A DNA stretch of 64,000 bases from Scandinavium lactucae (lineage in GTDB: Bacteria; Pseudomonadota; Gammaproteobacteria; Enterobacterales; Enterobacteriaceae). A program made the position numbers and the translations under genes. Positions 25,914-33,879 of the stretch are shown one piece after another. The stretch spans positions 62,001 through 126,000 of the forward strand of contig NZ_JAWXRD010000004.1 of assembly GCF_033843265.1 (NCBI RefSeq), given 5' to 3'. The notes beneath the pieces were generated by a model. It was given only the letters and a program-made list of their open reading frames with translations. It was not told where the DNA came from and searched no databases. Each line of letters starts with the position of its first letter. The first letter of the stretch is position 1.

Positions 25914-27005
25914 ATGAAACTCGGATTTATTGGCCTGGGTTCGGTAATCGACACCGCCTGGTTGCCGGCGCTTCAGCGTCTGAATATATCGTCTGCGCAG
26001 TGCTTTGGTTTTGATGTTGACGCGGCCCGCGCACCCGCCGGGATAACGCGCTGTGATTCGCTGGAGGCGTTGCTGGCGACCCAGCCAGATATGGTGTTGA
26101 TAACCACCGCCTCGCTGGCGCACTTACCGGTGCTGGAACAGGTGCTGCAAACCGCCGTGCCGCGCATCGTGGTAGAGAAACCGGTGGCGGCAACGCTGGC
26201 GCAGCTGGCTCGGCTTCAGGCGTTATTGGCCCGGCCTGAACATGCCCGCCGGGTGCTGGCGCTCGATCACTGGATGGCGCGTGATGGCGTGGCGCAACTG
26301 GCGCATGGCGACCCTGACAGCGACTGGCAGCCGGAAGCGGCGTATCTCCCGGTGAGTACGCCGATTTTGTCGTTGGCAGATATTGCAAAAATTGAAGGTT
26401 ATCTGCTGGAGCCGAGTGGGTTTAACGCCCAGGGCGAACCGATCGCCCTCAACTTTGCCACCGGCGAACCGGATACCCGCCAGCTTCGCCACCCTGACGG
26501 GGTGATTGTGGATATTGGCACCCACGTGCTGGCGATGATGCATGAAACGCTCGCCGCGGTGGGTGTGAATAATGAACTTAGCCTGACGCTGTGCGAGGCC
26601 AAAGACCGGCTGGGCAACGCCATTACCATGGGTGACGTCACCACAGCCGAAGGCAGCGCACATCTGCAGGGCGAGCTGGGCGGCATTCCGCTGGAGATGT
26701 GGCTGAATAAATACGCCGGGCCGGCTGGGGGGCAAAAAGGTATTCGTCTGCATCTGCGTAACGGGACGGTGCTCAGTCAGGATCGCCGCGGAGCGCAGGA
26801 TGTGCTGGAAATCTGGCAGGGCGAGACCGTTCAGCGCTGGACGCGGGATGGCCCGATATACGATCTCTGCCTGGGCCGATTTATTCTGGGTGCCAACAGC
26901 GTATTTACGCGCACGCCGGAGCAGGTCAGCGTGCTTACTCAGCGACGAATCGCGGAAGTCAGCGCCCTGCTGCAATTACAGCAACAACTGCGCGGCCCGC
27001 ATTGA
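25914..27005 (+). CDS. Gfo/Idh/MocA family oxidoreductase, substrate unknown
   Basis: NAD(P)-dependent oxidoreductase of the Gfo/Idh/MocA family (363 aa). The N-terminal Rossmann motif GFIGLGSVIDTAWLPAL and the family EKPVA motif (near residue 90) are clear; the C-terminal alpha/beta domain is more divergent and no substrate is evident. The ATG at 25914 follows TTGAGGTTAACG; an upstream in-frame start at 25896 would sit in the terminator U-tract of der and is rejected. E. coli has no gene here between der and yfgJ, so it is an insertion or a lineage-specific retention. Its own promoter is not obvious by eye. Confidence 0.82.
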   Translation: MKLGFIGLGSVIDTAWLPALQRLNISSAQCFGFDVDAARAPAGITRCDSLEALLATQPDMVLITTASLAHLPVLEQVLQTAVPRIVVEKPVAATLAQLARLQALLARPEHARRVLALDHWMARDGVAQLAHGDPDSDWQPEAAYLPVSTPILSLADIAKIEGYLLEPSGFNAQGEPIALNFATGEPDTRQLRHPDGVIVDIGTHVLAMMHETLAAVGVNNELSLTLCEAKDRLGNAITMGDVTTAEGSAHLQGELGGIPLEMWLNKYAGPAGGQKGIRLHLRNGTVLSQDRRGAQDVLEIWQGETVQRWTRDGPIYDLCLGRFILGANSVFTRTPEQVSVLTQRRIAEVSALLQLQQQLRGPH

Positions 27006-27053
27006 GGCCCGTGGTAAAATAAACTGATGTTTCCGAAGACCTAAGGAGTCCCT

Positions 27054-27275
27054 ATGGAACTGAACTGTCCGGTTTGTGACCATCCGCTGGAGCGGCAGGG
27101 CGAAAACGCCCATTGCGCGCAGTGCGAGCAGGATTACGCAGTGCAGGCGCTGTGTCCGGAATGCAATAAGCCGTTGGAAGTGTTAAAGGCTTGCGGGGCG
27201 GTGGATTATTTTTGCCAGAACGGCCATGGTTTGATTTCAAAAAAACGCGTGGAGTTTGTGGTCGTTACGCCGTAA
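27054..27275 (+). CDS. yfgJ: Zinc-ribbon protein YfgJ
   Basis: Small cytosolic protein (73 aa) of unknown role, similar to E. coli YfgJ. Cysteine pairs CPVC, CAQC and CPEC and a final C/H cluster (YFCQNGHGLISKKRVEF) suggest two zinc ribbons. A good TAAGGAGT precedes the ATG. It converges on xseA with a REP element between them. Confidence 0.92.
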   Translation: MELNCPVCDHPLERQGENAHCAQCEQDYAVQALCPECNKPLEVLKACGAVDYFCQNGHGLISKKRVEFVVVTP

Positions 27276-27291
27276 ATATTATTGTGTAAAA

Positions 27292-27322
27292 CGCCCGGTG
27301 GCGCTTCGCTTATCGGGCCTAC
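27292..27322. repeat. REP element overlapping the xseA stop
   Basis: A single REP-like palindrome (CGCCCGGTGGCGCTTCG ... TATCGGGCCTAC) fills the yfgJ-xseA gap. Its last bases include the xseA stop codon (27319-27321, minus strand). Confidence 0.8.
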
Positions 27323-28701
27323 GCTGTCGGTTTTGCTTTCCGCGTCCGCGTTTTCTTCACTGGCGTGATTTTAGTGACTTCACTTTCCACCACCCCATCT
27401 TCCAGACGCGTCGTCAGTGTGTCTCCGGCGTTCAGCTGTTTGGTCTTTTTGACCAGTTTGCCGTCGGCGGCTGTCGTTACGCTGTAGCCGCGTGCCAGCG
27501 TCGACAACGGGCTAACGGCTTCAAGATGCGTTACCGCATTACCAAACCGTTCACGCGTTGTGCTGAGCTGCGCACGAAGCGTTTGCGCCAGACGATACTC
27601 AAGCTGTTGAATTCGAGTTTGCGCGCGATAAATGCGCGGCTGCGGGTTTTGCTGATTCAGGCGCTGAACCATGCGCTGCTGGCGCTGGGTTGATTTCTTC
27701 AACTGGTTATCCAGCGCAAAATTCATGCGCTGACGCAGCCTGTCGAGCACCGTTTGCTGCCGTGCGAGGCGCAGCTGCGGATGCTGCTGTTGCAGTCGAT
27801 GCTGAAGCTGACTGAACCGACGGTTACGGTTGGCGATAAAATAGTCCATCGCCATTTCCAGCCGTTGTTGTGCAGACTGTACCTGGCGCAGCAATTCCAG
27901 CTGATTACGACTGACCATCTCCGCGGCCGCAGAAGGGGTCGGAGCACGTAAATCAGCCACGAAATCGGCAATGGTGACATCGGTTTCATGTCCGACTGCG
28001 CTCACCACCGGAATGCGACTGGCAAAAATAGCCCGTGCCACGCGCTCGTCGTTAAAGCTCCACAAATCTTCCAGCGAACCCCCGCCGCGCCCAACAATCA
28101 GCACGTCACACTCTTCACGCTGGTTCGCCCGTTCGATGGCGCGAACGATTTGTGCAGGGGCATCGTCTCCCTGCACCTGAGTGGGATAAATCACTACCGG
28201 CAGCGACGGGTCACGGCGTTTCAGAATATGGAGAATATCGTGCAGCGCGGCCCCGGTTTTCGAGGTGATGACCCCCACGCAGTGCGCAGGCGTCGGCAAC
28301 GGCTGTTTGAATTGCTGATCGAACAGGCCTTCGGCATTCAGCTGTGCTTTTAGCTGCTCGAATTTCTGCTGCAACAATCCTTCGCCCGCAGGCTGCATAC
28401 TTTCGACGATAATCTGGTAATCACCACGCGGTTCGTACAGCGTGATGTTTGCCCGGACTAAAACCTGCTGACCGTGCTGCGGTCGAAACGTGACCCGGCG
28501 ATTGCTGTTGCGAAACATCGCGCAGCGCACCTGGGCGTTGTCATCTTTGAGGGTAAAGTACCAGTGGCCGGAAGAGGGCTGAGAAAAGTTGGAGATTTCG
28601 CCGCTGATCCACACTTGCCCCATTTCCTGCTCAAGCAGCAAACGCACCGTCTGATTCAGGCGGCTTACGGTAAAAATGGCGGGGGATTGAGAAGGCAACA
28701 T
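27319..28701 (-). CDS. xseA: Exodeoxyribonuclease VII large subunit
   Basis: Catalytic subunit of ExoVII, which degrades single-stranded DNA to oligonucleotides. It has 460 aa. An N-terminal OB-fold (about 15-105) binds DNA. The catalytic region includes VGVITSKTGAALHDI, VGRGGGSLEDLWSFNDE and SAVGHETDVTIADFVAD. A long coiled-coil (about 270-400) is rich in Gln and Arg. The C-terminal tail is very basic (KKTRTRKAKPT). The start is the ATG at 28701 as in E. coli. It is divergent from guaB. Confidence 0.97.
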   Translation of the reverse strand: MLPSQSPAIFTVSRLNQTVRLLLEQEMGQVWISGEISNFSQPSSGHWYFTLKDDNAQVRCAMFRNSNRRVTFRPQHGQQVLVRANITLYEPRGDYQIIVESMQPAGEGLLQQKFEQLKAQLNAEGLFDQQFKQPLPTPAHCVGVITSKTGAALHDILHILKRRDPSLPVVIYPTQVQGDDAPAQIVRAIERANQREECDVLIVGRGGGSLEDLWSFNDERVARAIFASRIPVVSAVGHETDVTIADFVADLRAPTPSAAAEMVSRNQLELLRQVQSAQQRLEMAMDYFIANRNRRFSQLQHRLQQQHPQLRLARQQTVLDRLRQRMNFALDNQLKKSTQRQQRMVQRLNQQNPQPRIYRAQTRIQQLEYRLAQTLRAQLSTTRERFGNAVTHLEAVSPLSTLARGYSVTTAADGKLVKKTKQLNAGDTLTTRLEDGVVESEVTKITPVKKTRTRKAKPTA

Positions 28702-28793
28702 GTGAGCGAGATCAAATTCTAAATCAGCAGGTTATTCAGTCGATAGTAACTTGCTCAGAAGCGATCGCAAGCATTTTTTGCAAAAAAGTGTGG

Positions 28794-28819
28794 ATGCAAC
28801 CGATTACGCTCTGTATAAT
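28794..28819 (+). promoter_or_regulatory. guaB promoter: PurR box and -10
   Basis: A PurR operator (28794-28809, ATGCAACCGATTACGC) matches the ANGCAANCGNTTNCNT consensus except for the last base. It is followed by a TATAAT -10 box at 28814-28819 and overlaps the expected -35. Repressor binding should block RNA polymerase at guaBA, as known in E. coli. Confidence 0.85.
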
Positions 28820-28862
28820 GCCACGGCAATATTTATTAACCACCCAGGTAGAGATATTGCCC

Positions 28863-30329
28863 ATGCTACGTATCGCCAAAGAAGCACTGACGTTTGACGA
28901 CGTCCTCCTCGTTCCCGCTCATTCCACCGTTCTGCCGAATACTGCCGATCTCAGCACGCAGTTGACCAAATCCATTCGCCTGAACATTCCTATGCTGTCT
29001 GCGGCAATGGATACCGTGACGGAAGCGCGCCTGGCAATTGCCCTGGCTCAGGAAGGCGGCATCGGCTTTATTCACAAAAACATGTCTATCGAGCGCCAGG
29101 CGGAAGAAGTTCGCCGCGTGAAGAAATACGAATCTGGCGTGGTCTCTGATCCGCAAACCGTACTGCCAACCACCACTCTGCACGAAGTGAAAGAGCTGAC
29201 CGCGCGTAACGGTTTCGCCGGTTATCCTGTAGTGACGGAAAGCAACGAACTGGTTGGCATCATCACCGGTCGTGACGTGCGTTTCGTGACTGACCTGAGC
29301 CAGCCGGTTAGCGTCTACATGACCCCGAAAGAGCGTCTGGTCACTGTGCGTGAAGGTGAAGCCCGCGATGTGGTCTTCGCTAAGATGCACGAAAAACGTG
29401 TAGAAAAAGCGCTGGTGGTTGACGATAACTTCCACCTGATCGGCATGATCACCGTTAAAGATTTCCAGAAAGCAGAACGTAAACCTCAGGCGTGTAAAGA
29501 TGAGCATGGCCGTCTGCGCGTAGGCGCTGCGGTTGGTGCCGGTGCCGGTAACGAAGAGCGCGTTGATGCGCTGGTTGCGGCGGGTGTAGACGTGCTGCTG
29601 ATTGACTCCTCTCACGGCCATTCTGAAGGCGTACTGCAACGTATTCGCGAAACCCGTGCCAAATACCCGAACCTGCAAATCATCGGGGGTAACGTGGCAA
29701 CCGGCGCGGGGGCTCGTGCCCTGGCTGACGCTGGCGTGAGCGCGGTTAAAGTCGGTATCGGCCCTGGTTCCATCTGTACTACTCGTATCGTCACCGGCGT
29801 GGGTGTACCGCAGATCACCGCCGTTGCTGATGCCGTTGAAGCGCTGGAAGGCCTGGGTATTCCGGTTATCGCCGATGGTGGGATCCGTTTCTCCGGCGAT
29901 ATCGCTAAAGCGATTGCCGCAGGTGCAAGCGCGGTCATGGTGGGTTCTATGCTGGCGGGCACCGAAGAATCACCGGGTGAAATCGAACTCTACCAGGGTC
30001 GCTCTTACAAATCCTATCGCGGGATGGGCTCCCTCGGCGCGATGTCTAAAGGTTCCTCTGACCGTTACTTCCAGACCGATAACGCTGCTGACAAACTGGT
30101 GCCGGAAGGTATCGAAGGCCGCGTGGCCTATAAAGGCCGCCTGAAAGAGATCATTCACCAGCAGATGGGCGGCCTGCGCTCCTGTATGGGTCTGACCGGC
30201 TGTGGTACCATCGACGCGCTGCGTACTAAAGCGGAATTTGTACGCATCAGCGGGGCGGGCATTCAGGAAAGTCACGTACACGACGTGACGATCACCAAAG
30301 AGTCCCCGAACTACCGCTTGGGTTCTTGA
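28863..30329 (+). CDS. guaB: IMP dehydrogenase
   Basis: Oxidises IMP to XMP, the first committed step of GMP synthesis. It has 488 aa as in E. coli. A TIM-barrel catalytic domain is interrupted by two CBS domains (about 90-205). The catalytic cysteine is in GPGSICTTRIVTGVG (near 305), and the flap carries YRGMGSLGAM. The ATG at 28863 (MLRIAKEALTFDD) is the known start; earlier in-frame codons would run through the promoter. It forms the guaBA operon with the next gene. Confidence 0.98.
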   Translation: MLRIAKEALTFDDVLLVPAHSTVLPNTADLSTQLTKSIRLNIPMLSAAMDTVTEARLAIALAQEGGIGFIHKNMSIERQAEEVRRVKKYESGVVSDPQTVLPTTTLHEVKELTARNGFAGYPVVTESNELVGIITGRDVRFVTDLSQPVSVYMTPKERLVTVREGEARDVVFAKMHEKRVEKALVVDDNFHLIGMITVKDFQKAERKPQACKDEHGRLRVGAAVGAGAGNEERVDALVAAGVDVLLIDSSHGHSEGVLQRIRETRAKYPNLQIIGGNVATGAGARALADAGVSAVKVGIGPGSICTTRIVTGVGVPQITAVADAVEALEGLGIPVIADGGIRFSGDIAKAIAAGASAVMVGSMLAGTEESPGEIELYQGRSYKSYRGMGSLGAMSKGSSDRYFQTDNAADKLVPEGIEGRVAYKGRLKEIIHQQMGGLRSCMGLTGCGTIDALRTKAEFVRISGAGIQESHVHDVTITKESPNYRLGS

Positions 30330-30339
30330 TTATTCCCCG

Positions 30340-30368
30340 CGCCCGGCTTATGCCGGGCGTTTGATTTT
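30340..30368 (+). terminator. Hairpin in the guaB-guaA gap
   Basis: CGCCCGGC-TTAT-GCCGGGCG forms a perfect 8-bp stem followed by TTTGATTTTG. As the genes form an operon, it may attenuate or protect mRNA rather than fully terminate. Confidence 0.6.
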
Positions 30369-30395
30369 GTTTCACTTGCCCTGGAATTACCGTCA

Positions 30396-31973
30396 ATGAC
30401 CGACAATATTCATAAACATCGCATTCTTATCCTCGATTTTGGTTCTCAATACACTCAGCTGGTGGCGCGCCGCGTTCGTGAGCTGGGCGTTTATTGTGAA
30501 CTGTGGGCCTGGGACGTTACCGAAGCACAAATTCGTGAGTTCAATCCGAGCGGTATCATCCTGTCCGGCGGCCCGGAAAGTACCACTGAAGACAACAGCC
30601 CGCGGGCACCGCAGTATGTGTTTGAAGCTGGCGTCCCGGTTCTTGGTGTATGCTACGGCATGCAGACCATGGCAATGCAGCTGGGCGGTCATGTTGAAGG
30701 ATCTAACGAACGTGAGTTTGGCTATGCGCAGGTTGAAATCAGAACCGACAGCGCGCTGGTTCGCGGTATCGAAGATGCCCTGACCGCTGAAGGCAAGCCG
30801 CTGCTCGACGTGTGGATGAGCCACGGCGACAAAGTCACCGCGATCCCGTCTGATTTCGTGACCGTTGCCAGCACCGAAACCTGTCCGTTCGCCATTATGG
30901 CTAACGAAGAAAAACGCTTCTACGGCGTGCAGTTCCACCCGGAAGTGACCCACACCCGTCAGGGTCTGCGTATGCTTGAGCGTTTCGTGCGCGATATCTG
31001 CGAATGTGAAGCCCTGTGGACTCCAGCGAAAATCATCGACGATGCCGTCGAACGTATTCGTCAGCAGGTTGGCAACGATAAAGTGATCCTCGGCCTCTCC
31101 GGCGGCGTGGACTCGTCCGTTACTGCCATGCTGCTGCATCGTGCCATCGGCAAAAACCTGACCTGCGTATTCGTCGACAACGGCCTGCTGCGCCTGAACG
31201 AAGCTCAGCAGGTGATGGACATGTTCGGCGACCACTTCGGTCTGAACATTGTTCACGTTGAAGGCGAGGAGCGTTTCCTGTCGGCCCTGGCGGGTGAAAA
31301 CGAGCCAGAAGCGAAACGTAAAATCATTGGCCGCGTATTCGTGGAAGTGTTCGATGAAGAAGCGTTGAAGCTGGAAGACGTGAGATGGCTGGCGCAGGGC
31401 ACTATCTACCCTGACGTTATCGAATCTGCGGCCTCTGCCACCGGCAAAGCGCACGTCATCAAATCTCACCACAACGTGGGCGGCCTGCCGAAAGAGATGA
31501 AGATGGGTCTGGTTGAACCGCTGCGTGAGCTGTTCAAAGATGAAGTGCGTAAAATCGGTCTGGAACTGGGCCTGCCGTACGACATGCTGTACCGTCATCC
31601 GTTCCCGGGGCCGGGCCTTGGCGTTCGCGTGCTGGGCGAAGTGAAGAAAGAGTACTGCGACCTGCTGCGTCGCGCCGATGCTATCTTCATCGAAGAATTG
31701 CACAAAGCGGATCTGTACAACAAAGTGAGCCAGGCGTTCACCGTATTCCTGCCGGTTCGTTCTGTGGGCGTGATGGGCGATGGCCGTAAATACGACTGGG
31801 TGGTTTCCCTGCGTGCGGTGGAAACTATCGACTTCATGACCGCGCACTGGGCGCACCTGCCGTACGATTTCCTGGGTCGCGTGTCCAACCGCATCATTAA
31901 TGAAGTGAACGGCATTTCCCGTGTGGTGTATGACATCAGCGGTAAGCCGCCAGCGACGATTGAATGGGAATAA
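30396..31973 (+). CDS. guaA: GMP synthase (glutamine-hydrolysing)
   Basis: Converts XMP to GMP with ATP and glutamine. It has 525 aa. The class I glutamine amidotransferase domain (about 8-205) has the nucleophile cysteine in GVCYGMQ and the catalytic HPE in FHPEVTH. The ATP-pyrophosphatase domain has the PP-loop LGLSGGVDSSV (near 233), and the C-terminal dimerisation domain ends KPPATIEWE. It is the second gene of guaBA and is followed by a terminator. Confidence 0.98.
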   Translation: MTDNIHKHRILILDFGSQYTQLVARRVRELGVYCELWAWDVTEAQIREFNPSGIILSGGPESTTEDNSPRAPQYVFEAGVPVLGVCYGMQTMAMQLGGHVEGSNEREFGYAQVEIRTDSALVRGIEDALTAEGKPLLDVWMSHGDKVTAIPSDFVTVASTETCPFAIMANEEKRFYGVQFHPEVTHTRQGLRMLERFVRDICECEALWTPAKIIDDAVERIRQQVGNDKVILGLSGGVDSSVTAMLLHRAIGKNLTCVFVDNGLLRLNEAQQVMDMFGDHFGLNIVHVEGEERFLSALAGENEPEAKRKIIGRVFVEVFDEEALKLEDVRWLAQGTIYPDVIESAASATGKAHVIKSHHNVGGLPKEMKMGLVEPLRELFKDEVRKIGLELGLPYDMLYRHPFPGPGLGVRVLGEVKKEYCDLLRRADAIFIEELHKADLYNKVSQAFTVFLPVRSVGVMGDGRKYDWVVSLRAVETIDFMTAHWAHLPYDFLGRVSNRIINEVNGISRVVYDISGKPPATIEWE

Positions 31974-31995
31974 TCCCGCATCGAATCTAGCCCTT

Positions 31996-32028
31996 AAGCC
32001 CGCGTAACTGCGGGCTTTTTGTTTTTGT
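31996..32028 (+). terminator. Terminator after guaA
   Basis: AAGCCCG and CGGGCTT pair around a short loop, followed by TTTGTTTTTGTTT. It also lies at the 3' end of the convergent MFS gene. Confidence 0.8.
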
Positions 32029-33222
32029 TTAAGCCATTTTACGCGTCACCCACCAGAACCCCAGCGCGACCAGGCTGACTGCCGCACCCAGCAGACACAC
32101 GCCCTGCCAGCCCGCGTGGGCATAGGTCGCGGTGGTGGCGATAGCGCCCAGACCGCTGCCGACGGCATAGAACAGCATATACAGGCCCACCAGGCGGCTA
32201 TGGGCTTCGGGGCGGGTACGAAAAATCAGGCTCTGATTCGTGACGTGTAGCGCCTGCCCGCCTAAATCGAGCAGAATAATGCCGATAACCAGCACACCGA
32301 GTGACCATTGCATTTGTGACAGCGGCCACCAGGCCAAAAGTAATGCCCACAACGCCGCCGCGCTGGTGCGTTGGGCATATCCCCGATCCGCCCATTGCCC
32401 AGCGCGGGAGGCGGCCAGCGCCCCGACCACACCAACCAGCCCAAAGGCACCGATGGTGGTATGCGAGAAGTTGTAGGGTGGTGTGCTCAACGGCAGTACC
32501 AGCGCACTCCAGAAAATATTGAACGCGGCGAACATCAGCAGCGCCAGCATGCCGCGTACCTGTAATACTTTTTCCTCCCGCAGCAGCGTCAGCATTGAGG
32601 CAATCAGGTGCGGGTAGCTCATCGACTTGGTTGTGGCCGCCAGATCAGGCAGGCATCGCCACAGCGGGAGCGCAATCATCAGCATCAATCCGGCGGCACA
32701 GAGATACACCCCTCGCCAGCCCATGAGGTCACTGACAGCTCCAGCAAACACCCGGGCCAATAGCAGGCCAATGAATACGCCGCTTTGCGCGGCTCCAACC
32801 ACCCGGCCTTGTTCATGCGATGCCGCCGCGCTAGCGGCGTAGGCAATCAGACCCTGCGTCATCGCCGTCCCCAGCAGGCCGACCGCCAGCATCCCCGCCA
32901 GCAAAATGGGGGCAGAATGCGCCAGACCGACGACGATCAGGGCGGCCACCAGAGCCACCAGTTGTATAGCCATCAGGCGACGCCTGTCGAGCAGATCGCC
33001 CAGCGGCACCAGCAACAGCAGGGCCAAAGCACAACCGATTTGCGTGGCCGTCACTACTCCGCCGACCGCCGCAGGGCTGATGCCGAAATCATGTGCCAGC
33101 ACGTCGAGCAGGGGCTGCGCGTAATAGACATTGGCAACGCTCAGGCCGCTGGCAATGGCGAAAAGCCACACCAGGCTGCGCGGCATATCTGTCGTTAACG
33201 GTAATGCAATCGACGTCTTCAT
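32029..33222 (-). CDS. MFS transporter (YnfM/YgaY-like, possible drug or metabolite exporter)
   Basis: Major facilitator with about twelve hydrophobic segments in 397 aa. The N-terminal NVYYAQPLLDVLAHDFG motif is typical of a YgaY/YnfM-like subgroup, and loop 2-3 has GDLLDRRRL (motif A-like). Substrate is unknown. It is divergent from an HxlR-type regulator, and two similar palindromic sites lie in the 108-base gap, so it is probably regulated by that protein. It replaces yfgH-yfgI of E. coli. Confidence 0.85.
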   Translation of the reverse strand: MKTSIALPLTTDMPRSLVWLFAIASGLSVANVYYAQPLLDVLAHDFGISPAAVGGVVTATQIGCALALLLLVPLGDLLDRRRLMAIQLVALVAALIVVGLAHSAPILLAGMLAVGLLGTAMTQGLIAYAASAAASHEQGRVVGAAQSGVFIGLLLARVFAGAVSDLMGWRGVYLCAAGLMLMIALPLWRCLPDLAATTKSMSYPHLIASMLTLLREEKVLQVRGMLALLMFAAFNIFWSALVLPLSTPPYNFSHTTIGAFGLVGVVGALAASRAGQWADRGYAQRTSAAALWALLLAWWPLSQMQWSLGVLVIGIILLDLGGQALHVTNQSLIFRTRPEAHSRLVGLYMLFYAVGSGLGAIATTATYAHAGWQGVCLLGAAVSLVALGFWWVTRKMA

Positions 33223-33242
33223 GATCTCAACCTTTATCGTCT

Positions 33243-33300
33243 CTGGTTTTAAAATGAAACCAGTTGAAGGCTAGGTCATGTAGTTTTAAAATGCAACCAG
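33243..33300. promoter_or_regulatory. Two copies of a 21-bp site between MFS and hxlR-type genes
   Basis: Site 1 (33243-33263) has perfect arms CTGGTTT and AAACCAG around TAAAATG. Site 2 (33280-33300) is a direct copy with three or four differences (GTAGTTT ... GCAACCAG). The 37-base offset is about 3.5 helical turns. They are likely operators for the HxlR protein encoded next door. Confidence 0.65.
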
Positions 33301-33330
33301 AAAGCCACCCTTCGCCCGCGAGAGGATCCG

Positions 33331-33777
33331 ATGACGTCCCCTAAGTCTATGCCCGATGAACCTTGTCCAGTTGCCCGTAGCGTCGATCTGATCGGGGATC
33401 GCTGGTCGCTCCTCATCGTGCGTAATGCCTTCGATGGTATGCGGCGGTTCGGGGATTTTCAGCGCAGTCTGGGCGTGGCGCGCAACATTCTCTCTGATCG
33501 ACTGCGTAAGTTGGTCGAGGCAGAAATCCTCGCCATGCGGGGCGCGTCAGATGGGACGGCATATCAGGAATATGTGCTGACTGAAAAAGGTGAAAGTCTG
33601 TTTCCGGTGGTGGTGGCGCTGCGACAGTGGGGGGAGCAGCATCTTTTTACGCGTGGCGAACGCCACTCGGTGCTTATCGACAAGCGTACCGGTAAGGCGG
33701 TTCCTTTTATGGCACCTATAGCGCATGACGGGGTGGTGCTGGCACCCGCCGCGACCGAGGTACAGAAGATTCAATAG
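33331..33777 (+). CDS. HxlR family winged-helix regulator
   Basis: DNA-binding regulator of the HxlR/MarR-like type (148 aa). The N-terminal region EPCPVARSVDLIGDRWSLLIVRNAF carries the family's conserved cysteine (C12) and the first helix. The wing-helix FGDFQRSLGVARNILSDRLRKLVEAEIL follows. The C-terminal ~45 residues are extra to the basic fold. HxlR proteins often sense electrophiles or oxidants through that cysteine. It likely controls the divergent MFS exporter and itself. Confidence 0.88.
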   Translation: MTSPKSMPDEPCPVARSVDLIGDRWSLLIVRNAFDGMRRFGDFQRSLGVARNILSDRLRKLVEAEILAMRGASDGTAYQEYVLTEKGESLFPVVVALRQWGEQHLFTRGERHSVLIDKRTGKAVPFMAPIAHDGVVLAPAATEVQKIQ

Positions 33778-33879
33778 CCTGTAGCACGTTGTTGATTGCT
33801 GGCAGAATAGCCCGGTGCGCTAAAAGCCCGCAAAAAAGGCGACCTAAGCCGCCCTGTCATAATGCAGCGATGTCGTGGG

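Noticed and set aside
30393..31856. 487-codon minus-strand frame opposite guaA
   Set aside because: Fully antisense to guaA, whose motifs are intact; the frame is a codon-bias shadow.
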